A program made the translations under genes and the position numbers. A stretch of DNA of 64,000 nucleotides from Methylotenera_A sp044228245. Its GTDB lineage: Bacteria > Pseudomonadota > Gammaproteobacteria > Burkholderiales > Methylophilaceae. This document shows positions 59,642 to 64,000 of the stretch, piece after piece. The stretch spans positions 79,726 to 143,725 of the forward strand of contig JBGAVG010000007.1 of the NCBI GenBank assembly GCA_044228245.1. The letters run 5' to 3'. The notes below the pieces were generated by a model. The model did no database searches. It had not been told where the DNA came from and saw only the letters and a list, made by a program, of their open reading frames with translations. The first letter of the stretch is position 1, and each line of letters opens with the position of its first letter.

Positions 59642-59950
59642 TTAAAACGGCAGCTTGAAGCCGGCCGGCATCATGCCGCTCATGCGTTGCTGCGAAGTCG
59701 CTTCCGCCTTGGCCCGTGCATCATTCAGCGCAATCAGCAGCAGGTCTTCCAGTGTTTCTTTATCATCCATCGCTGCATCGTCAATCATCACGCGCTTTAC
59801 CGCGTTGTTACAAGTCATGGTAACTTTTACCATGCCGTTGCTGGCAATGCCTTCTACCTCGGTTACGGCCAGTTCGGCTTGCGCCTTTTGCATATTGGCC
59901 TGCATCATTTGGGCCTGTTTCATCATGTTGCCCATGCCACCTTTCATCAT
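59642..59950 (-). CDS. ybaB: YbaB/EbfC nucleoid-associated protein
   Basis: 102 residues. MMKGGMGNMMKQAQMMQANM, then KAQAELAVTEVEGIASNGMV, and C-terminal SQQRMSGMMPAGFKLPF are family hallmarks. The dimer binds DNA. It sits between dnaX and recR, the classical arrangement. Confidence 0.95.
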   Translation of the reverse strand: MMKGGMGNMMKQAQMMQANMQKAQAELAVTEVEGIASNGMVKVTMTCNNAVKRVMIDDAAMDDKETLEDLLLIALNDARAKAEATSQQRMSGMMPAGFKLPF

Positions 59951-59995
59951 GATTTCTGCTCCTTCTTTAGTTTAATTTTTTGAAAATTATATTTT

Positions 59996-61648
59996 TCAAA
60001 TAGGCTTAATAGAATTGGGGATAATGGAGGCGTCAAAGTCCTGAATGAGCGCCTGCACAAAACTATCCTGCATAATGGCGGCTTCCGCATTAGATTTTAT
60101 GTGGGCCTTTTCAACTGCATTCTGCTTGGCCAGGGTGTTGGCGTCGCTGTTGATTTCAAAATTCAAACGCATTTTTCTGCCAAAATGCTCGTTAATCGCG
60201 CTGGATAATTTTTCCTGATAATTAGCGCTGGCCAAATGTTTTTGGCTCTCGGCCACGCGCAGCGTCAGGCTGTTTTCATCAAAACTCACTAATTCGCAGT
60301 TCTGCGCCAGGGCGCGCGCCAGGCCGAGTTTAAGGTTCTGTTCGACCAGTTTGCGCCAGTCGCCATCAAAAACAACCGGGCTGGATGGCAATACCGGTGC
60401 GGCTTCCAGAGCATCGATTTCGGCTGGTTTGACTTGCATCGGCACCGGCTCAGCCTGCTGCGCCCGGGGCGGGCTTTGTACGGCTTGCCTTGCGCTGGGC
60501 TGTGGCTGGGTATTGTTAGGATGATGCGCCGGCTTGCTGGCAGGCTTGTCGGTTTTATCGCCTTCTTGCGGCGCAAACGCCAGCATCCGCAACAAGGTCA
60601 TGGTAAAGCCGGCATATTCATCCGGCGCCAGGCCAATATCACGGCGACCCAGCAGTGCAATCTGGTAATAAAGCTGGATAGTTTCCGGGCTTAACTTTGT
60701 TGCCAGCTCAAGCAACAGGGCACGTTCCGGCAGATCATCGGCAATGCTTTCAGGCACGGTTTGCGCCATGGCAATCTGGTGCAGAATATTGGCTAAATCG
60801 TTCAATGCCGCTTCAAACGAGATATTGCGCATTTGCATCGCTTGCGCTTTTGCAATCAAGGCAGCGCCGTCGCTTTGTATGAGCGCCTGAATAATCTCGT
60901 ACAAGTAAGTCTGGTCAATCGCGCCCAGCATGCTGCGCACCTCAGCTTCATTCACGGTCTGGTTGCCGTAGGCAATCGCCTGATCGGTCAGTGAAAGCGC
61001 ATCGCGCATGCTGCCTGCCGCGGCGCGTGAAATCAGGCTGATGGCGGCGGGCTCGAAGCTGATGTTTTCCTGCGTGAGCACGCTCTGTAAATACTCTGCA
61101 ATGGTGGCGCTGGCCATTTGCCGCAAATTAAACTGCAAACAGCGCGATAGCACGGTCACGGGTACTTTTTGCGGGTCAGTGGTGGCCAGAATGAATTTAA
61201 CGTGCGCAGGCGGCTCCTCCAGCGTTTTCAGCATGGCATTGAACGCGCTTTTAGACAGCATGTGCACTTCATCAATGATATACACCTTAAAGCGGCCTGC
61301 GGTGGGCGCGTATTGGGCATTGTCGAGCAGATCGCGCATGGCATCGACTTGCGTGTTGCTGGCGGCATCCACTTCCAGCAAATCCACGAAGCGGCCTTTG
61401 TCGATTTCGGTACAGGCATTACACACGCCGCAGGGTGTGGCGGTGATGCCGGTTTCGCAATTAAGCGATTTGGCCAGAATGCGGGCGAGGGTGGTTTTGC
61501 CCACGCCGCGTGTGCCTGTAAACAGGTAGGCATGGTGCAGACGCTGCTGGCTTAAAGCGTTGGTCAGCGCACGCACGACATGCGGTTGACCGACCAGGGT
61601 TTCAAACGATTTCGGGCGCCATTTGCGCGCTAGGACTTGGTATGACAT
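59996..61648 (-). CDS. dnaX: DNA polymerase III subunits gamma/tau
   Basis: 550 residues. Clamp-loader ATPase: SYQVLARKWRPKSFETLVGQ, Walker A GTRGVGKTTLARIL, zinc module CETGITATPCGVCNAC, DEVHMLSK and sensor ILATTDPQKVPVTVLSRCLQ (about 1-240). A Pro/Gln-rich linker (about 370-410) leads to the tau C-terminal domain that contacts the polymerase. I found no convincing slippery heptamer plus stem for a gamma frameshift. The leader contains a palindromic element. Confidence 0.96.
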   Translation of the reverse strand: MSYQVLARKWRPKSFETLVGQPHVVRALTNALSQQRLHHAYLFTGTRGVGKTTLARILAKSLNCETGITATPCGVCNACTEIDKGRFVDLLEVDAASNTQVDAMRDLLDNAQYAPTAGRFKVYIIDEVHMLSKSAFNAMLKTLEEPPAHVKFILATTDPQKVPVTVLSRCLQFNLRQMASATIAEYLQSVLTQENISFEPAAISLISRAAAGSMRDALSLTDQAIAYGNQTVNEAEVRSMLGAIDQTYLYEIIQALIQSDGAALIAKAQAMQMRNISFEAALNDLANILHQIAMAQTVPESIADDLPERALLLELATKLSPETIQLYYQIALLGRRDIGLAPDEYAGFTMTLLRMLAFAPQEGDKTDKPASKPAHHPNNTQPQPSARQAVQSPPRAQQAEPVPMQVKPAEIDALEAAPVLPSSPVVFDGDWRKLVEQNLKLGLARALAQNCELVSFDENSLTLRVAESQKHLASANYQEKLSSAINEHFGRKMRLNFEINSDANTLAKQNAVEKAHIKSNAEAAIMQDSFVQALIQDFDASIIPNSIKPI

Positions 61649-61688
61649 AGACTGAATTTTAGCCGAAAATCAGCAATATTCCATTGCT

Positions 61689-61771
61689 AAATCAAAAATA
61701 ACTGTGTTGCCGCGCCTTGCTGTACAAATACGTACTATCTGCGGCGCTCCGTCTTATTCTTTTTGATTTTT
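61689..61771. repeat. Palindromic intergenic element upstream of dnaX (type D)
   Basis: Inverted ends AAATCAAAAATAA (61689-61701) and TTATTCTTTTTGATTTTT (61754-61771) enclose inner arms GCCGC / GCGGC and a central GTAC-AAATAC-GTAC. About 83 bp. It lies about 40 bp before the dnaX start on the transcribed side and would fold into a branched hairpin in the dnaX leader. Confidence 0.6.
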
Positions 61772-61824
61772 CAACGGAATGGATTTGCGAGCGAAAGATT
61801 ATTTTGGCGTTTCAACATCAGGAA

Positions 61825-61949
61825 AATTAAACCGTGATGAGCGATGAAAGTGCGAGGCGTATAGCGCGTAGCAAGCGAAATCGTACTTGTTATACATTGA
61901 GCTTGCGAGCACTGCACAACAAAGCAATTTCGAGCGCAATAGGTTTAAA
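61825..61949. repeat. Weak inverted-repeat element between 4.5S RNA and dnaX
   Basis: AATTAAACC (61825-61833) is matched by GGTTTAAAA (61942-61950), and inner segments of the two arms match partly (GAGCGATGAAAGTGC against the complement of GCAATTTCGAGCGC). The body has a GTAC/TATAC-rich centre like the neighbouring element. No gene is supported here. Confidence 0.35.
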
Positions 61950-61953
61950 AGAA

Positions 61954-62051
61954 GAGGCGAGCCTTGCCCCCGGCACTTGCTCAATAGTTGTGGCTGCTTG
62001 CTTCCGCACCTGACCAGGTTGGCTACTTTACAATGCGGGGAGGCCCGCCGA
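61954..62051 (-). ncRNA. ffs: 4.5S signal recognition particle RNA
   Basis: The minus strand shows the conserved apical loop CTGGTCAGGTGCGGAAGCAA GCAGC and the closing CAAGTGCCGGGGGC. The ends GGCGGGCC (plus 62042-62049) and GGCTCGCC (plus 61956-61963) pair with one G-U, giving a single long hairpin of about 98 nt. It binds Ffh to form the SRP for co-translational membrane targeting. ffs upstream of dnaX is the order I know from Betaproteobacteria. Confidence 0.93.
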
Positions 62052-62056
62052 CCGTG

Positions 62057-62087
62057 ATTCTACCTGAATTTATTACATTATCCGCAA
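62057..62087 (-). promoter_or_regulatory. Candidate promoter of ffs
   Basis: On the minus strand TAGAAT (plus 62057-62062) lies 6-7 bp before the inferred RNA start. TTGCGG (plus 62082-62087) sits 19 bp upstream, a suboptimal spacing. Confidence 0.45.
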
Positions 62088-62255
62088 TGTTAAACAGGAT
62101 TTTTTACAAAACCAGCTACGGTTTGCTGTTTCATACGGTGTGTATCTGGCAGGCGTTTCTTTAAAATTGAGCGATAAAAGCAGCTTTTAATTCGCTTTTG
62201 AATTTATTTTTTAGTATCAAAATATAACCAATATATATTTTTTGATAATAGCTAA

Positions 62256-62528
62256 GGAAGCACGGATTTAATCCTCCATGAGCCAAGTTGCTAACAAATT
62301 TGAGATGATTGCAAGGCGCACGACGCAGGTCGTAGTTATTCTACGATGCCAAGGAGTGCAACGCAGCAAGCACTCAAATTTGTTGCAACCCTTATGGGAC
62401 AAGGCTTTGCAGGCGGTCTGCCGTGTCAAGCTTCTCGCAAAGGGAATAACCATTTGCTTCAAAGCTTTTCTTGCATCCCATCCCGCAAAGCCGTTGTCTT
62501 GGCCATGTGGGATTAAATCAGTGCTTCC
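62256..62528. mobile_element. IS5-like MITE, copy 2 (273 bp, opposite orientation)
   Basis: Terminal inverted repeats GGAAGCACGGATTTAATC (62256-62273) and the complement of GGAAGCACTGATTTAATC (62511-62528) match at 17 of 18. Flanking CTAA occurs on both sides (62252-62255 and 62529-62532), a perfect 4-bp target duplication of YTAR type as used by the IS5 group. The reverse complement aligns to copy 1 across its length, and the stem arms AACAAATTTGAG and CTCAAATTTGTT differ from copy 1 but stay paired. It ends 17 bp before the GGDEF start codon. Confidence 0.88.
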
Positions 62529-62545
62529 CTAAGTCGACAAACACT

Positions 62546-64000
62546 ATGCTTAATATCAGTAAACAAAACAAATCTGCACTCGTGCCAACCAATATCGCCC
62601 GTGAAACCATCAGGCAGATGGCCACGCGCCGTGTGGAGCCCACGCCGGAGAATTACCAGCTTATTTATAACGAAATCGCGGCGATTCCTGCGACAGAAAA
62701 CCTGGATAGCGCAATCAGAAAGGCGCTCAGACAGTTGCCGAATGAAACGCCGGAACAGAACAACTGGATCAACCGCTGGGAAAAACTGTTAAAACAGCAC
62801 AACTGGGCAGCCTTGCCGGCATTGCTTGGGGATGGTATGGATGCCAGCATTACGTTTTCCGAGCAGTGGCCAGAGGCTGTGCGTGAGCTTTTGCTGGCTT
62901 GGGATACCAAGCATATCGGGCTGGACTTATCGCAGAAAAGGGAAGCGCTGGAACGCGTGCTCATCAATTTTGGCAGTGATCCGCTTCTGGCAGAAAAGAT
63001 ACAGAATCTGGCTAAGAACTGGATGCAATACGACGACAGCAGGACGGGGCAGCAAGCTGAAGCAATTACAAAGAGCGAGGATTCGATGGGTGAAACCATT
63101 GGCGAAGCTCCCGCAGCAGAGTCCCCCAGCACGGCGCTTTCTACCGAGGTGGTTGCAATATCAGAAGAGCCGACTGTGATTGCCGCCTATGACTCGGACC
63201 AGTTCCAGGAAACTTTCCGCATTTTACAGGACATGCTCAAGCAATCGCTGAACCATGGGCTGATTCCAAGATTGGACGGCTATCCTGAACTGAAAGAGGA
63301 TGCGCTGGAAGTTTATATTCTGACCGAGAAGGCACGCAAGTTAAAAGACTGGCAGTTTATGGCCAAGCAATTCCGGGCGCTTCTGGTACGTGTCGAGCTG
63401 ATCGGTGCCAATGAAGAGGGCATGAAACAGGATTTATTGAGATTGCTTAAATTGCTGATTGATAACATCAGTGAACTGGTGGCTGACGACCAATGGATAC
63501 GCGGACAGATTGCCGTGGTGCAGACCATCGTCTCGAGTCCGCTTGAAAGAGCGCTGATTCAGGATGCGGAAAAGAGCCTGAAAGAAGTGATCTTCAAACA
63601 GGGCATGCTCAAACATAGCTTGAACGAAGCCAAAAGCTCCTTCAAGAACATGATAGCAACCTTTGTGGATCGTTTGGGATATATGTCTGATTCAAGCGGT
63701 ACTTATCAGGAGAAAATTGAGAGTTACGCGGGTAAATTATCCGAAACAGAAGATATCTTGCAAATTAACGAGTTGCTGGAAAATCTGATGAAAGATACGC
63801 ATACCATGCAGGCAGAGATCGTGCGTTCGCGCGAGGTATTGCTGCAACAGCGCGATAATGTCGAGTCGGCACAGGAAAAGATTCGCAGTCTGCAAGAGGA
63901 GCTAACCCAGCTCAGCGAGGCCGTGCGCGTAGATCAGCTGACCGGCGTGCTTAACCGGCGCGGTCTTGATGAGGCGATGGTGCGGGAAATTTCGCGTGCC
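62546..64000 (+). CDS. GGDEF-domain diguanylate cyclase (5' part, 485 codons in window)
   Basis: An open frame runs from ATG 62546 to the window end without a stop. The first ~450 residues are mostly helical and charged, without membrane segments (LNISKQNKSALVPTNIARET; later FQETFRILQDMLKQSLNHGL and a coiled coil near QQRDNVESAQEKIRSLQEEL). Then DQLTGVLNRRGLDEAMVREI opens a GGDEF domain, whose active site lies beyond the window. It would make cyclic di-GMP, possibly with an EAL domain further on. The upstream region is a MITE, so the native promoter may have been displaced; only a weak ribosome-binding site is seen. Confidence 0.85.
   Translation, partial: MLNISKQNKSALVPTNIARETIRQMATRRVEPTPENYQLIYNEIAAIPATENLDSAIRKALRQLPNETPEQNNWINRWEKLLKQHNWAALPALLGDGMDASITFSEQWPEAVRELLLAWDTKHIGLDLSQKREALERVLINFGSDPLLAEKIQNLAKNWMQYDDSRTGQQAEAITKSEDSMGETIGEAPAAESPSTALSTEVVAISEEPTVIAAYDSDQFQETFRILQDMLKQSLNHGLIPRLDGYPELKEDALEVYILTEKARKLKDWQFMAKQFRALLVRVELIGANEEGMKQDLLRLLKLLIDNISELVADDQWIRGQIAVVQTIVSSPLERALIQDAEKSLKEVIFKQGMLKHSLNEAKSSFKNMIATFVDRLGYMSDSSGTYQEKIESYAGKLSETEDILQINELLENLMKDTHTMQAEIVRSREVLLQQRDNVESAQEKIRSLQEELTQLSEAVRVDQLTGVLNRRGLDEAMVREISRA

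Noticed and set aside
59996..61648. Possible programmed frameshift in dnaX giving gamma
   Set aside because: No clear slippery A-rich heptamer followed by a stem was found in the linker region.
61799..61984. Minus-strand ORF of 61 codons between ffs and dnaX
   Set aside because: It overlaps the 4.5S RNA and a repeat block, has no ribosome-binding site and no recognisable protein features.
1..64000. CRISPR array, rRNA operon or ordinary tRNA gene
   Set aside because: I saw no regularly spaced repeats of 24-40 bp and no rRNA or tRNA signatures other than tmRNA.

Overview
The window looks like chromosomal DNA from a methylotrophic betaproteobacterium, most likely Methylophilaceae (Methylotenera/Methylophilus-like). 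The support is a complete fhcBADC operon (formyltransferase/hydrolase complex of tetrahydromethanopterin-linked formaldehyde oxidation), a second cluster whose families belong to archaeal-type cofactor synthesis (flavoprotein, DHPS-like protein, DUF447, MfnB-like synthase), a tmRNA tag reading ANDETYALAA, and gene orders I know from Betaproteobacteria (hfq-hflX-hflK-hflC-hisZ-purA; ffs-dnaX-ybaB-recR; rlmN-pilW-rodZ-ispG-hisS-yfgM-bamB-der). The genus is an inference; no rRNA lies in the window.

Layout. 1-6.6 kb: end of an ABC-F gene, nitroreductase, a GreA/GreB factor, a small lipoprotein, guaB-guaA, a DUF4124 protein and ratA-rnfH. 6.6-10.4 kb: smpB and ssrA (the two trans-translation partners) are separated by one large type IIG-like restriction-methyltransferase gene bracketed by repeat elements, and the ssrA 3' end plus its terminator is duplicated 175 bp downstream, as after integration and loss of an element. 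10.4-15.8 kb: trhO, then fhcBADC on the minus strand with 4-bp overlaps throughout. 15.9-30.9 kb: ndk, then a long plus-strand housekeeping run from rlmN to der that includes an unusual SIMPL plus twin ABC-ATPase insert, followed by bamD (minus), rluD and pgeF. 30.9-36.1 kb: an IS5-like MITE, a ZIP transporter, rimO, an AT-rich pldA, an HxlR/flavodoxin pair and a small unknown gene. 36.2-43.7 kb: an RND efflux operon and a large unknown protein. 43.8-54.9 kb: gltX, hfq-hflX-hflK-hflC-DUF2065, hisZ, purA and the cofactor cluster. 55-64 kb: an OmpA-like porin, mtaD-ubiG-gph/mupP, dnaX-ybaB-recR, 4.5S RNA, a second MITE copy and the start of a GGDEF protein.

How the parts fit. The fhc complex transfers and hydrolyses the formyl group of formyl-H4MPT to give formate. 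The four genes after purA look like enzymes for building its pterin and methanofuran-type cofactors, so both the pathway and part of its cofactor supply are here. BamB, BamD, the OmpA-like protein, PldA, PilW and the efflux system form an envelope theme.

Most notable non-coding structure: two 273/274-bp MITE copies with IS5-like ends and compensatory stem changes, one of which supplies the stop codon of pgeF; a small hairpin with an identical 16-nt loop at two loci; several other palindromic intergenic elements; and short upstream ORFs that overlap the starts of rlmN and the RND pump. No CRISPR array, rRNA or ordinary tRNA was seen.
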